64,000 nucleotides of DNA from Pseudomonas taiwanensis DSM 21245 (GCF_000425785.1 NZ_AUEC01000012.1:62001-126000); one strand, 5' to 3'. Counted from the stretch's first letter, positions 27,228-37,111 are shown. A program made the numbers and translations. Notes: generated by a model from the sequence alone, not told the origin.

Positions 27228-28277
27228 TCAGGGCGGCAGGCGTATCAATAATGGCTCCTGGCGCTGCTGCACTTCTTGCTCCCTCAGCTGTGGTGCGCTG
27301 GCCAGCAAGCTGTCCTCGACCTGGCCGGACAAGTAGTACACCCCCGCCATGGCGCCACTCTGGCGGTTCTCCATCAGCGCCTGCCATTCCTGGTTGAGCG
27401 CCACGTTCAGGATCACCCGCAACTGCTCGACCATCTGCGGATGCTCGCGGTCGTGGGTGATCATCCCGTAGCCGGCCGAGACGATCGAAATCATCGCCCC
27501 GGCCACCTTGCCCACGGCACTGGCCACGGCACTGGCTATGCCGCGTGGCGCCAGGGTGGCCCCGAGCTTCTCGCTGGCGCGGTCGGCAACCGTTGACAAG
27601 CCAATATCGGTTTGCCCAGGGCCTTTTGCTGCTTGCAGGTGCAGGTGCTGGCGCAGGGCCTGCCAGGCGGGCTGCTGTTCCAGTGGCTTGGCGCGCAGCA
27701 ACTGATAGAGGCTGGCATTGCGTGCCTCGGGCGGGCCCAGGGCGATGGCCGGGATGCGATTGAGGCGCTGGCTGAACTGCTCAGGCGGCGCACGATAGCG
27801 GGCGATGATGGCTGGCAGTTGCTGGCCGAGCAGTTGCACGTACAACTCGCAAGCCCGATCACGGATGCCTTCGGGGTTGATCTGTTCGGCCACTGGTTCG
27901 ATCACCCGTTCGTGATACTGCTCCTGCAGGTACAGGGCCAGGCGTTTTTCCGCAGGCTCCCGGCCTTCGCCACTGTCGAGCTTGTACCAGGCGACCTTCA
28001 GGGTCAGCCATTGCTGGGTCCAATAGCCGGTGAACCAAGGGATGAAGTCGCTCTCGGTACGCTGCTGCACTTGCTCTTTCCATACCCGCATCGACCGCCG
28101 GGCATAGTCATTGGCCGAACCGGCGGCGCCTACCGAAGCCTCGATCAGTTCCTGGTCGATGCGTTGCCAGATGGCGGGCGTGAGCGCCACGGGCGGCGGT
28201 GGCGGCGGTGGCTTGCTGGCGCAGCCGCCGAGGGCCACCAGCAGGCAGATCAGCAGTGAGGGAATGCGCAGCGTCAT
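27228..28277 (-). CDS. Uncharacterised lipoprotein
   Basis: 349 residues. The signal peptide ends in a lipobox (LGGC, Cys19), followed by a run of Pro residues, then an uncharacterised mostly helical domain with a hydrophobic segment near residue 250 (SAVGKVAGAMISIVSAGYGM). Probably outer-membrane anchored. I do not recognise a named family; the neighbours are unrelated. Confidence 0.75.
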   Translation of the reverse strand: MTLRIPSLLICLLVALGGCASKPPPPPPPVALTPAIWQRIDQELIEASVGAAGSANDYARRSMRVWKEQVQQRTESDFIPWFTGYWTQQWLTLKVAWYKLDSGEGREPAEKRLALYLQEQYHERVIEPVAEQINPEGIRDRACELYVQLLGQQLPAIIARYRAPPEQFSQRLNRIPAIALGPPEARNASLYQLLRAKPLEQQPAWQALRQHLHLQAAKGPGQTDIGLSTVADRASEKLGATLAPRGIASAVASAVGKVAGAMISIVSAGYGMITHDREHPQMVEQLRVILNVALNQEWQALMENRQSGAMAGVYYLSGQVEDSLLASAPQLREQEVQQRQEPLLIRLPP

Positions 28278-28406
28278 GCGAGCGCCTCCCTGATAAGTGA
28301 AGGGGGTTCAACGAGTATAGGGGGCGCATTCTGTGCCTGCCTTGCAGCCCATCGCGACGGCGCGTCGCCGCGACGAGCAGCGGCGATGGCGCAAAGGCGG
28401 TGTGGA

Positions 28407-29087
28407 TCACTCGAGTTCGAGCTTGTCTTCCAAACGGTCGAGGTGCTGGTGCATCAGGGTCAGCGCTGTTTCCTCGTTGCCGGCTTCCACGGCGTCGATG
28501 ATCGCGGCATGTTCCTCCCAGGCGCAGTGTTCGCAGCACGGTGATTCGTAGCGCGCGATGATCAGCGAGGTCATCGGTACCAGGCCGTTGAGAAAGCGCG
28601 CCAAGGGGGCGTTGGCGGCCACTTGCGCGAGTTTAAGGTGGAACTCGCCCCCCAGTCGAATCGCCGCACAGCGCTCGCCACGCTCGTGGTGCAGGCGTTC
28701 GCGCTCCACCAGCGAGCGCAATTGGCGAATGTGCGAGGGCTTGGCGCGCTGGGTGGCCAGGGTGATCAACGTCGTCTCCGCCAGGCGTCGGGCGCTGAGC
28801 ACCTGGCGTGCTTGCTCAGGGCCAGGTGCGGCCAGGTGGGCGGTGTGGCTTGGGCGCTGAACCACCACTTGCTGATCCGACAGGCGCCCCAGCACCCGGC
28901 GAATCACCGTGCGGCTGACGCCGAAGGCATTGCCCAGCGCTTGCTCGGGCAGCAGGCTGCCCGGTGGCAGGCGCTGCTCGAGAATGGCGTCGAACAGCCG
29001 GGGGTAGATCTGATCGGCCGACAGGCGCGTCTCGCCAGCGGCGAGCAGGGCAGGCAACTGAGGGGCGGCTTGGGCGCAGGCGGTCAT
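28407..29087 (-). CDS. GntR-family regulator (FCD)
   Basis: 226 residues. The N-terminal GntR HTH (LLPEQALGNAFGVSRTVIRRVLGRL) and an all-helical FCD ligand domain place it in the FadR subfamily. AGGAGAG lies just upstream of the ATG. It starts 16 bases after the preceding GntR gene, so it is the last gene of the symporter-gntR-gntR operon. The effector is probably an organic acid, inferred from the operon. Confidence 0.88.
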   Translation of the reverse strand: MTACAQAAPQLPALLAAGETRLSADQIYPRLFDAILEQRLPPGSLLPEQALGNAFGVSRTVIRRVLGRLSDQQVVVQRPSHTAHLAAPGPEQARQVLSARRLAETTLITLATQRAKPSHIRQLRSLVERERLHHERGERCAAIRLGGEFHLKLAQVAANAPLARFLNGLVPMTSLIIARYESPCCEHCAWEEHAAIIDAVEAGNEETALTLMHQHLDRLEDKLELE

Positions 29088-29103
29088 GGTCGCTCTCCTG
29101 GGG

Positions 29104-29808
29104 TCATTGGCTGTGATGTTCGTCCGGGATGTTCAGCTCGATTCCCATGCGCTGGCCTTCGGCCAGGATGTGCCGGCGCATCTGGGCGCTGGCCTGGGCG
29201 CTGTTGCGATCACGGATGGCCCGCACCACGGCTTCGTTCTCCTTGAGTCGGGCGGCCAGGTGCTCGGGGGAATTGCGTAGCATGTCGGCACTTTGCTTGA
29301 GGGCATTGCTGGTCTGCTGTACCACGCTTTGGAAGATCGGGTTGGTGGTCAGGGCGAACAGCGCTTCGTGGAAGGCAATGTAGGCTTTGACACCGGCTTC
29401 GCTGTCATCGGCCTCGAGGGCTTCGCGCATGTCCATCAGGGTCAGGCGCAATTGGCCAATGTCCTGGCTGTTGGCCGATTGCGCCACCAGGCCGACGATG
29501 AAAGGTTCGAGGGTGTAGCGCAGCTCCAGCACGTCGGCCAGGCTGGCCGGTGCCGTGGTATCGGCACCGGGCTCGGTCACCATCGCCTCGGCATCGAGTA
29601 CCAGAACCCCCTTGCCCGGCATGGCGCGCACAAGGCCCAGGGTTTCCAGCACGGTGACGGCTTCGCGCAGGCTAGGGCGGCTGATGCCCAGTTGCTCGGC
29701 CAGCTCGCGTTGGCCAGGCAACATGTCGCCGGAGCGCCACTGGCCCCGTGCAAGCGCCTGGCGCAGTTTTTCCACCACTGAGTTGACGACGGTCGATGAG
29801 CTGATCAC
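29104..29808 (-). CDS. GntR-family regulator (FadR/FCD)
   Basis: 234 residues. GntR HTH with MLPGQRELAEQLGISRPSLREAVTVLE, then an FCD domain that usually binds a metal and a carboxylate ligand. It lies 44 bases after the symporter gene and 16 before a second GntR gene. It is the likely local repressor of the symporter promoter, where TGGT-N3-ACC half-sites occur. Confidence 0.9.
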   Translation of the reverse strand: MISSSTVVNSVVEKLRQALARGQWRSGDMLPGQRELAEQLGISRPSLREAVTVLETLGLVRAMPGKGVLVLDAEAMVTEPGADTTAPASLADVLELRYTLEPFIVGLVAQSANSQDIGQLRLTLMDMREALEADDSEAGVKAYIAFHEALFALTTNPIFQSVVQQTSNALKQSADMLRNSPEHLAARLKENEAVVRAIRDRNSAQASAQMRRHILAEGQRMGIELNIPDEHHSQ

Positions 29809-29852
29809 GGTTCGCTCCTGGAGGGGCCGGCATCATTGCCGGCCACACTCGG

Positions 29853-31163
29853 TCAAAATTCCTGTTGATGGGCGTTGGGCTGCTTGCGTGGGGTGTGGGC
29901 GAAACCCGGCTTGCCATCGAGCACATTCTGCGCACGTTGCATGTCGATGTCCTTTTCCCATCGGGCGATGGCCACGGTAGCCACGCAGTTGCCGATCAGG
30001 TTGGTCAGCGCCCGGCCGATGCCCATGAACCAGTCCACCGCCAGCACCAACACCAAGCCCACTACTGGAATCGCCGGTACGGCGGTCAGGGTGGCAGCGA
30101 GGATGACCAGCGCCGAACCTGGGATGCCGTGGGCTCCCTTGGAGGTCACCAGCGACACCAACAGAATGGTCAGCAGGTCGGTCATCGCCAGCGGTGTGCC
30201 GGTAGCATTGGCAATGAACACGATGGCCAGGGTCAGGTAGATGGAAAAGCCGTCGAGGTTGAACGAGTAGCCCGTCGGAATCACCAGGCCGACGGTGGAA
30301 CTGCCGATGCCCAGGTGTTCGAGCTTACGCATGATCTGTGGCAGCACGGCGTCGGAGGAGGCGGTGCCGAGTACGATGGTCAGCTCTTCGCGCAGGTACT
30401 TGATGAACGGCAGCAGCTTGAGGCCCGACAGGCGCATCACGGTGCCGAGGATGATCAGCACGAAGCCCGCGCAGGTCAGGTAGAACAAGGCGACCAGCCC
30501 GCCCAGGTGCTGCAGGGATTCCAGGCCGTACTTGCTGGTGGTGAAGGCAATGGCGCCGAACACTCCGATGGGGGCCAGGCGCACGATCATGCCCATGATG
30601 CGGAACACCACATGGCTCAGCTCATTGATCAGCCGCGAGATACCCGCCGCCGAGTCGCCCACCAGGTTCAGGGCACTGCCGAACAGCACCGAGAACAGCA
30701 GCACCTGGAGGATGTTGTTATCGGCGAAGGCACCGACCACCGACGTCGGGATGAGGTCCATGAAGAACGCCGTGGCGCCATGGATGTGCTGGCCACGTTC
30801 GGCCAGGCTGCTGGCGTCGGCGCTGGACAGCTGCTCGAGGTGAATGTTGGCGCCGCTGCCGATGCCGCTGGTGAAGGCGAAGACCAGGCCGATGACCAGG
30901 GCGATGGTGGTCAGGATCTCAAAATAGATGACGGACTTCAGGCCGATTCGCCCGACTTTCTTCAGGTCGCCGGCGCCAGAGATTCCACTGACCACCACGC
31001 AGAACACGATGATGCCGATGAGCATCTTGATCAGCTTGATGAAGCCGTCGCCGAGGGGTTTGAGTTGCAGGGACAGGTCGGGGAAGCTGAGGCCGCAGGC
31101 AATGCCGAGGGCAAGGCCCAGCACCACTTGCAGAAAGATCGAACGCGAGCACCATTTGAGCAT
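29853..31163 (-). CDS. Dicarboxylate/amino acid:cation symporter, DctA-like
   Basis: 436 residues. Membrane helices and the DAACS family motifs: ASSDAVLPQIMRKLE (re-entrant loop HP1), IPTGYSFNLDGFSIYLT (helix 7), SKGAHGIPGS and the substrate-binding DWFMGIGRALTNLIGN. DctA-type carriers import succinate, malate or fumarate with Na+ or H+; the exact substrate is not fixed. There is no clear Shine-Dalgarno before the ATG. Followed by two GntR genes in one operon. Confidence 0.9.
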   Translation of the reverse strand: MLKWCSRSIFLQVVLGLALGIACGLSFPDLSLQLKPLGDGFIKLIKMLIGIIVFCVVVSGISGAGDLKKVGRIGLKSVIYFEILTTIALVIGLVFAFTSGIGSGANIHLEQLSSADASSLAERGQHIHGATAFFMDLIPTSVVGAFADNNILQVLLFSVLFGSALNLVGDSAAGISRLINELSHVVFRIMGMIVRLAPIGVFGAIAFTTSKYGLESLQHLGGLVALFYLTCAGFVLIILGTVMRLSGLKLLPFIKYLREELTIVLGTASSDAVLPQIMRKLEHLGIGSSTVGLVIPTGYSFNLDGFSIYLTLAIVFIANATGTPLAMTDLLTILLVSLVTSKGAHGIPGSALVILAATLTAVPAIPVVGLVLVLAVDWFMGIGRALTNLIGNCVATVAIARWEKDIDMQRAQNVLDGKPGFAHTPRKQPNAHQQEF

Positions 31164-31233
31164 GGGAGGGGTCTCTGATCGGTGTCCTTGCTTCGATGCC
31201 GCGAGGGCGAAAGAGCGCAGGACTTAATTATTG

Positions 31234-31245
31234 TGGTCTTACCGG
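31234..31245. promoter_or_regulatory. Candidate GntR operator 1
   Basis: TGGTCTTACCGG is a GGT-N3-ACC inverted repeat typical of FadR-type sites, 71 bases upstream of the symporter start. Confidence 0.4.
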
Positions 31246-31307
31246 TTTGTTCAGTGCAGGGTCATAAAAGCGCGAAAAATCCGACTTTGCAAGGAAATTC
31301 GGCCTTA

Positions 31308-31320
31308 CCGGTCTGACCAG
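31308..31320. promoter_or_regulatory. Candidate GntR operator 2
   Basis: CCGGTCTGACCAG on the plus strand reads TGGTCAGACCGG on the minus strand, the same GGT-N3-ACC-GG pattern as site 1, about 75 bases further upstream. Confidence 0.4.
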
Positions 31321-31410
31321 TTATGGGGCATTGTGGCCTCACTGGCTCTAGTTCGGTGCACATAGCGTTGCGGGCCTGGTGGGGCGCCCGCGCGGATGAG
31401 GCGAAAGAGT

Positions 31411-31725
31411 TCAGGATTTGGCCAATGCCTGATCCACTGCTGCAATCAGCTTGCCAAGCGCCTTGGGCGGGGCCTTGTGAATCACATCGAACAGGTACGC
31501 TCGCTGCTCGTCTTCATCGTCAGGCTCGCAGAAGAAGACCTTGGGCTTGATGCCCAGAACGTCGGCGAAGGTTAGCAGGGCGTCGATGCTGGGGGTGTAG
31601 GTGCCGGTCTCGAAGCGGCTGATGGTCTTGGGGTCGAAGCCGGTCTGCTCGCCGAATTGTGCCTGCGTCAAGCCTGCCAGCTTACGGTAGCGGCGCAGGG
31701 CAAATCCCAGAGCTGATCTCTTCAT
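31411..31725 (-). CDS. XRE-family HTH regulator
   Basis: 104 residues from ATG 31725. Cro/C1-type HTH over about residues 8-62 (YRKLAGLTQAQFGEQTGFDPKTISRFETG in the recognition part), then a short acidic C-terminal helix. Divergent from the Aer gene. The upstream region has a TACCGGTA palindrome that could be its operator. Confidence 0.85.
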   Translation of the reverse strand: MKRSALGFALRRYRKLAGLTQAQFGEQTGFDPKTISRFETGTYTPSIDALLTFADVLGIKPKVFFCEPDDEDEQRAYLFDVIHKAPPKALGKLIAAVDQALAKS

Positions 31726-31754
31726 CAATTAATTCCCATTTAGAATCAGGAACT

Positions 31755-31762
31755 TACCGGTA
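31755..31762. promoter_or_regulatory. TACCGGTA palindrome upstream of XRE gene
   Basis: A perfect 8-base palindrome within ACTTACCGGTATAGT, 30 bases from the XRE start. The same CTTACCGGT core occurs twice upstream of the symporter gene. Confidence 0.35.
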
Positions 31763-31990
31763 TAGTTTGGTGTAATGCAACGCTGCCTTGGATCACATTT
31801 GCTTGATTTATGTGATGGTATTCGTAGAATTCGCACTTTGACCGGCCAGTCATTATCGGCTCTCGCTCTATGCTCGACCCGAGGCTGCAAGGGGCTCAGG
31901 TGCTCTGGAGCGTTGGAGCCCCACGATGTGAAGCGGTTCCGGTGTGTCCGATGAGCGCGGCGCCGGTTTTCTTGTGAATGGAGTCCCATC

Positions 31991-33556
31991 GTGCGTGTCA
32001 ACCTGCCGGTTACACCGGTCGAGCAGCGTTTCCCCGAAGATCAGCGACTGATATCGGCCACCGATACGGCCAGCCTGATCACCTACTGCAACCCAGAATT
32101 CGCTGCCATCAGCGGCTACAGCGAAGCCGAGCTGATCGGCAGCCCGCATAACCTTGTGCGGCACCCGGACATGCCTGAGGCGGTGTACGCATTGATGTGG
32201 CGTTACCTCAAGGCCGGTAAAAGCTGGATGGGGATCGTCAAGAACCGCTGTCGCAACGGCGATTTCTACTGGGTCAATGCCTATGTCACGCCGATCCTGG
32301 AAGATGGGCGGGTGGTCGGTTACGAGTCGGTACGGGTCTGTCCGACCCGCGATCAAGTGCGTAGGGCCGAGGCGTTGTATGCGCGCTTGCGCCAAGGCAA
32401 GTCGGCGTTGTCGACCGGCCGTCGCCTGGCATTGCTGGGGCAGGCGCTGGCACTGCCGATGCTCGGTGGTGCCCTGGCAGTGGCGGCCAACCAGTGCTTG
32501 CCTGGTGCGCTGGGCCAGGGCGTGACCTTCGCGCTGTTCGTGGCCTACGGCCTATGGGGACGCAACGATTTGCGCCGGCAGTTGCAGCGTGTGATCCAGG
32601 GCGCAGACGGTACCTTCGCGGACCCGATCGCAGCCTTGACCTACAGCGACCTGCCGGGCGCTGCCGGGCAGTTGCAGTTGATCCTGGTCGGTGAGCATGC
32701 GCGACTCAAGACAGCGCTGACCCGCCTGAGCGATCTTGCCGCGCAGATGGCCGTGGCCGCCGCGCAGGCGGGGCAGTTGTCCCGTGGCACTGAAACCGCC
32801 CTGCTCGAGCAGCGCGCCGAAACCGACCTGACCGCCACCGCCATGACCGAGATGGCCGCCTCGATCGGTGAGGTTGCCAGCCATGTGCAGTTAACGGCCA
32901 GTGAAGCCCATACCGCCCATGGGCTCGCCGAGCAGGGGAACCGGGTCGCCGACTCGACCGGTACGGCTATTCGCAACCTCGCGGCCACCGTTGGGCAGAT
33001 CAACCGGGCGGTCACTGACCTTGCGGACCAGACCGACGCCATCTCCGAGGCGGCCGGGATGATCCGCGCCATCGCCGAGCAGACCAACCTGCTGGCACTG
33101 AACGCGGCCATCGAAGCGGCCCGTGCCGGTGAGCAAGGGCGTGGGTTCGCGGTGGTGGCCGATGAGGTTCGGGCGTTGGCCGACAAGACCCGCCAGTCGA
33201 CCCTGCACATCCAGGGCGTCATCGACACGTTGCGCGAGGGCGCCGAGCAGGCCGTGGCCATCGCCAGCCAGGGCATCGAAGGGGCCGAGCACGGTGTAGC
33301 CCAGGTGCAGGAGGCGCAACAAGCGTTGCAAGGTATACGCGAGGCGGTGCAGCGAATCAGCGACATGAGCCAGCAGATGGCGACGGCCTCGCAGCAGCAG
33401 TCTTCGGTAGCCGAAGAGGTGTCCCGGCAAATCAACGGGGTCGCTGGCATCGCGCAGCAAAGTGCCCATAGCGCCAATGCCGCCGCCTCGCGCGGCGCCG
33501 AGCTGGAACAGGTGTGCGCCGGATTGCGCGCCCTGGTGGAGCGCTTCAACCGTTAA
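31991..33556 (+). CDS. aer: Aer-like PAS chemoreceptor
   Basis: 521 residues from a GTG start with GGAG 8 bases before. An N-terminal PAS domain (about 15-120, [22 protein letters not shown]) of the FAD-binding Aer type, a short membrane region (about 140-180), and a cytoplasmic signalling region with the hairpin [19 protein letters not shown] near residue 360-380. It senses redox or energy state for aerotaxis. The next gene begins 12 bases downstream, matching the aer2 operon with a c-di-GMP protein in P. putida. Confidence 0.93.
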   Translation: MRVNLPVTPVEQRFPEDQRLISATDTASLITYCNPEFAAISGYSEAELIGSPHNLVRHPDMPEAVYALMWRYLKAGKSWMGIVKNRCRNGDFYWVNAYVTPILEDGRVVGYESVRVCPTRDQVRRAEALYARLRQGKSALSTGRRLALLGQALALPMLGGALAVAANQCLPGALGQGVTFALFVAYGLWGRNDLRRQLQRVIQGADGTFADPIAALTYSDLPGAAGQLQLILVGEHARLKTALTRLSDLAAQMAVAAAQAGQLSRGTETALLEQRAETDLTATAMTEMAASIGEVASHVQLTASEAHTAHGLAEQGNRVADSTGTAIRNLAATVGQINRAVTDLADQTDAISEAAGMIRAIAEQTNLLALNAAIEAARAGEQGRGFAVVADEVRALADKTRQSTLHIQGVIDTLREGAEQAVAIASQGIEGAEHGVAQVQEAQQALQGIREAVQRISDMSQQMATASQQQSSVAEEVSRQINGVAGIAQQSAHSANAAASRGAELEQVCAGLRALVERFNR

Positions 33557-33568
33557 AGGCAGGATGCT

Positions 33569-35257
33569 ATGGACGATATCTATCGCGCGGCCGTGGACGC
33601 GGCCGCGATCTTTTCCGAGACCGACCTGCGCGGGCGAATCACCTACGTCAACCAGCAGTTCTGCAGTATCTCTGGCTATAGCCGTGAAGAACTGCTCGGT
33701 GCCAATCACCGTATTCTCAATTCAGGCCTGCACGAGCCGGAGTTTTTCCTGGGCATGTGGCGGGCCCTGGTCGCAGGGCGGGTGTGGAAAGGCGAGATCT
33801 GTAACCGGGCCAAGGATGGCTCGCTGTACTGGGTGGACAGTACCATGGTGCCGCTGATCGACCCCAAGACTGGCAAGGTGCACAGGTACGTCTCGATCCG
33901 CTTCGATGTCACTGAAAAACGCCAGTTGCTGCACACCCTGCAATGGCGTGTCGGACACGATGTGCTCACTGGGTTGCCCAACCGCGCGTACTTGTCCGAG
34001 TTGCTCAACCAGGCCCTGGCGTTTTCCCGTCGCGAGGACATTCCGTTGGCGGTGTGCATGCTCGACCTCGACGGTTTCAAGGCGGTCAACGATGGCTACG
34101 GACATGCCGCGGGCGACTTGCTTCTGGTCGAGGTGGCCCAGCGGTTGAGGAGCATCCTGCGCGGCGGTGATGCAGTGGCAAGGCTGTCGGGCGATGAATT
34201 CGTGCTGATCCTGCGTCATGTCGATGGCAGTCAACAGTTGCATGCCGCCTTGCATCGGATACTGCACGCCCTGGCTGCGCCTTATGTCATTCGCGAGCAG
34301 CGCCTGGCGCTCAGTGCCAGCGTTGGCGTGACGTTGTTCCCACAGGATGACGAAGATGCCGATACGTTGGTACGCCATGCCGATCAGGCCATGTACGTGG
34401 CCAAGCAGCGCGGGCGCAACCGGTATCACATTTTCGATGTTTCCCAGGAACTGGAACTCAAGGCGACGCACCAGACGGTCGCGCAGGTGCGCCGTGCGCT
34501 GCGCCAGGGCGAGCTGTGTCTGTATTACCAGCCCAAGGTCAACCTGCACAGCGGCCAGGTGCTGGGTTTCGAGGCCCTGCTGCGCTGGCAGTGCCCAGGC
34601 CGTGGACTGGTATTGCCAGGCGAGTTTCTGCCCTTGGTCGAACAGACCGACCTGATCGTGGAGATTGGCGAGTGGGTGATCGAGCAGGCGCTGCACCAAC
34701 TGCGTCGATGGCAACGCGAAGGGCGTAACTGGTCGCTGAGTGTGAACATCGCCGCCCGACATCTGCAGCGCAATGACTTTGCCGCGCGGCTGGCGCAGTT
34801 GCTGGCCGAGCACCCAGGCATTGACCCCACTCGGTTGGACCTGGAGATCGTCGAGTCGGTGGCGCTGGATAATCTCCAGCACGTCAGCCGTTGCTTGGAC
34901 GCGTGCCTGGCGCTGGGGGTACGTTTTTCGCTGGATGACTTCGGCACCGGCTATTCGTCCTTGAGCTACCTGAAGCGCCTGCCGACTCAGACCATCAAGA
35001 TCGACAAGTCGTTCGTGCGCGACATCCTCCATGACCAGGATGACCTGGCGCTCACCGGGGCGGTGATCGGCCTGGCACGGGCCTTTGGCCGCGAGGTCAT
35101 CGCGGAGGGGGTGGAAAGCGTCGAGCATGGGCGGGTGCTGATGGAGCTTGGTTGCGCACTGGCGCAGGGGTATGGCATCGCTGCCCCGATGCCAGTGGGC
35201 GAGGTGGCGGCATGGGCGCAGGCCTATCGACAACCGGAGCCATGGCGCTCGGCCTGA
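33569..35257 (+). CDS. PAS-GGDEF-EAL c-di-GMP protein
   Basis: 562 residues: PAS (about 1-120), GGDEF (about 130-290) and EAL (about 310-550). The cyclase signature is SGDEF at 207-211, with the first Gly replaced by Ser. The EAL domain keeps its catalytic set: EALLRW from 335, VNIAARHL, LEIVES, DDFGTGYSSL, KIDKSFV and AEGVES, so phosphodiesterase activity is expected. Some SxDEF cyclases remain active, so both activities are possible. It matches PP2258 of P. putida, co-transcribed with aer2 and involved in motility. The stop abuts the convergent lrp stop. Confidence 0.92.
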   Translation: MDDIYRAAVDAAAIFSETDLRGRITYVNQQFCSISGYSREELLGANHRILNSGLHEPEFFLGMWRALVAGRVWKGEICNRAKDGSLYWVDSTMVPLIDPKTGKVHRYVSIRFDVTEKRQLLHTLQWRVGHDVLTGLPNRAYLSELLNQALAFSRREDIPLAVCMLDLDGFKAVNDGYGHAAGDLLLVEVAQRLRSILRGGDAVARLSGDEFVLILRHVDGSQQLHAALHRILHALAAPYVIREQRLALSASVGVTLFPQDDEDADTLVRHADQAMYVAKQRGRNRYHIFDVSQELELKATHQTVAQVRRALRQGELCLYYQPKVNLHSGQVLGFEALLRWQCPGRGLVLPGEFLPLVEQTDLIVEIGEWVIEQALHQLRRWQREGRNWSLSVNIAARHLQRNDFAARLAQLLAEHPGIDPTRLDLEIVESVALDNLQHVSRCLDACLALGVRFSLDDFGTGYSSLSYLKRLPTQTIKIDKSFVRDILHDQDDLALTGAVIGLARAFGREVIAEGVESVEHGRVLMELGCALAQGYGIAAPMPVGEVAAWAQAYRQPEPWRSA

Positions 35258-35758
35258 TCACGGCAGTGGGGCCATGCTCTTGACCGCCGCCAGCTCCGGG
35301 TGCGCCACCAGTTTGTCGATATGCAGGGCGTCATCGTTCATCCAGTGTTCGGTAAGGACCCGGTAGTGCTCCATATCCCGACAGCGCATGCGCAGGCTGT
35401 AGTCGAAATGGCCGCTGATCAAATGACACTCGTACACTTCGGGGCAACTGCGCATGGTGGCCTCGAAGGCCTTTTGTGCAGCGCGGCCGCTCTGGTTGGA
35501 GAGTGCCACCAGTACCAGCAACGAGAGCCCAGGCGATACTTTCTGCAAGTCGATGATCGCTCCGTATCCACGTATCACCCCACGTCGCTCCAGTTTGCGC
35601 ACACGCTCCAGGCAGGGGCGTGGGGTGAGGTGAACAAGGGTGGACAGCTTCTCGAAAGTGATGCGGCCATCGTGCCGTAGCACGTCGATGATCGCCTCGT
35701 CGATGCGGTCCAGGGGGTGGTGGGAATCGGCCTTGGTGTCCATGCGCAATGGCTTCAT
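35258..35758 (-). CDS. Lrp/AsnC-family regulator
   Basis: 166 residues. The AsnC HTH is RITFEKLSTLVHLTPRPCLERVRKLERRGVI, followed by the RAM effector domain (LLVLVALSNQ to the C-terminus). It lies downstream of the ornithine cyclodeaminase-like gene on the same strand, separated by a terminator, so it is probably transcribed alone. It likely responds to an amino acid. Confidence 0.9.
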   Translation of the reverse strand: MKPLRMDTKADSHHPLDRIDEAIIDVLRHDGRITFEKLSTLVHLTPRPCLERVRKLERRGVIRGYGAIIDLQKVSPGLSLLVLVALSNQSGRAAQKAFEATMRSCPEVYECHLISGHFDYSLRMRCRDMEHYRVLTEHWMNDDALHIDKLVAHPELAAVKSMAPLP

Positions 35759-35810
35759 TCAGCGGGAGGCATGGACAGGTTAGGCGGTAATTCCGCAACT
35801 GTCGCTGCAG

Positions 35811-35837
35811 GGAAAAGAGGGGCCGTCGTACGGCCCC
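35811..35837 (-). terminator. Intrinsic terminator after cyclodeaminase gene
   Basis: On the minus strand GGGGCCGT pairs with ACGGCCCC across a 3-base loop, followed by TCTTTTCC, just after the stop. Confidence 0.8.
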
Positions 35838-35843
35838 GCAATA

Positions 35844-36908
35844 TCAGGCGATTGCGCAGCTGGCTGGGTGTGCCGCTCGAATGCCCACCCTGCGCGGTTG
35901 CAGCAGTGCGTATAGATCTTTTGGGTTCTCCAGGGTCGGTACCAGCTCGATGTCCTGCCCGATGTCCAGAGCTTGGGCGCAATCCAGTACGTAACGCAGG
36001 GCCGCGTAATCCTCCAGGGCAAAGCCGACCGAGTCGAACAGTGTCACCTGGCGGTCATGTTCGCGGCCAGGCACCTGGCCCGTCACCACTTTCCAGAATT
36101 CGGTGACGGGCAGGTCTGCCGCCGCCTGCTGGATCTCGCCTTCGATCCGGCTCTGTGGCTCGTACTCGACAATCACCCGCGCCGCTTCGACGATGGCCCG
36201 GTGCAACTCAGTCTTGCCCGGGCAGTCACCGCCCACGGCGTTGAGGTGCATGCCCGGTTCGATCATTTCCGGGGTAAGGATGGTGGCGTAGGCTTTGTCG
36301 GCAGTCACCGTGGTCACGATGTCGGCGCCGCGCACGGCCTCGGCGACCGAGTCTGCCACGGTCAGCTTCAGGCCGGGACGATCTGCCAGGTTGGCCACCA
36401 GCTTGGCGGTGGCGGTCGGGTCGATGTCGTACAGGCGAATCTCGTCGATACCCAACAGTGTTTTGAAGGCAATGGCCTGGAACTCGCTCTGGGCGCCGTT
36501 GCCGATCAAGGCCATGCTGCGGCTGTCCTCGCGGGCCAGGTAGCGGGCGGCCAGGGCCGAGGTGGCTGCGGTGCGCAGTGCGGTGGTCAGCGTCATTTCG
36601 CTGAGCAGCACCGGGGCGCCAGTGTCGACGCGGCTCAGGGCGCCGAACGCCATCACCGTCAGCAGGCCGTCGCGGGTGTTCTTCGGGTGGCCGTTGACGT
36701 GTTTGAAGGCATACAGGTTGTGATCGGAAACCGGCATCAGCTCGATCACTCCGTCCGGCGAGTGATTGGCCAGGCGCGCGCATTTTTCGAAGTCCTGCCA
36801 GCGCAGATAGTCCTGGCGAATGTACTCGGCCATTTCCACCAGGCAGGTCGACAGACCTTTGCGATTGACCAGGCGGGCGAGGTCTTGCACATCGATATAG
36901 CGGGTCAT
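35844..36908 (-). CDS. Ornithine cyclodeaminase/mu-crystallin family
   Basis: 354 residues from MTRYIDVQDL with GGAGAA upstream. Rossmann NAD-binding segment MALIGNGAQSEFQAIAF and IRLYDIDP, plus the family motif VNGHPKNT. Members convert ornithine to proline plus ammonia or make related imino acids. The long N-terminal part fits true ornithine cyclodeaminase. The neighbouring Lrp gene fits an amino-acid role. Substrate is inferred. Confidence 0.9.
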   Translation of the reverse strand: MTRYIDVQDLARLVNRKGLSTCLVEMAEYIRQDYLRWQDFEKCARLANHSPDGVIELMPVSDHNLYAFKHVNGHPKNTRDGLLTVMAFGALSRVDTGAPVLLSEMTLTTALRTAATSALAARYLAREDSRSMALIGNGAQSEFQAIAFKTLLGIDEIRLYDIDPTATAKLVANLADRPGLKLTVADSVAEAVRGADIVTTVTADKAYATILTPEMIEPGMHLNAVGGDCPGKTELHRAIVEAARVIVEYEPQSRIEGEIQQAAADLPVTEFWKVVTGQVPGREHDRQVTLFDSVGFALEDYAALRYVLDCAQALDIGQDIELVPTLENPKDLYALLQPRRVGIRAAHPASCAIA

Positions 36909-37111
36909 GGGGTTCTCCGTACAGCGGCGCACCTGAGCGTCGGGTGGGCTCTCAGGGTGGGCTGTAGGTATATTTTCCGACAGGCACTGTGCAAAAGCTG
37001 GCTGTGCGCAGGGCGGGGCTCAGCCGCAACAGCTGAAATCAAGCGCCAGGCAGCCGAATCGGCTGTGGGCGGCCCTGGCGCGAAGCTCGCCCAAGGCCTG
37101 TGCAGGGAACC

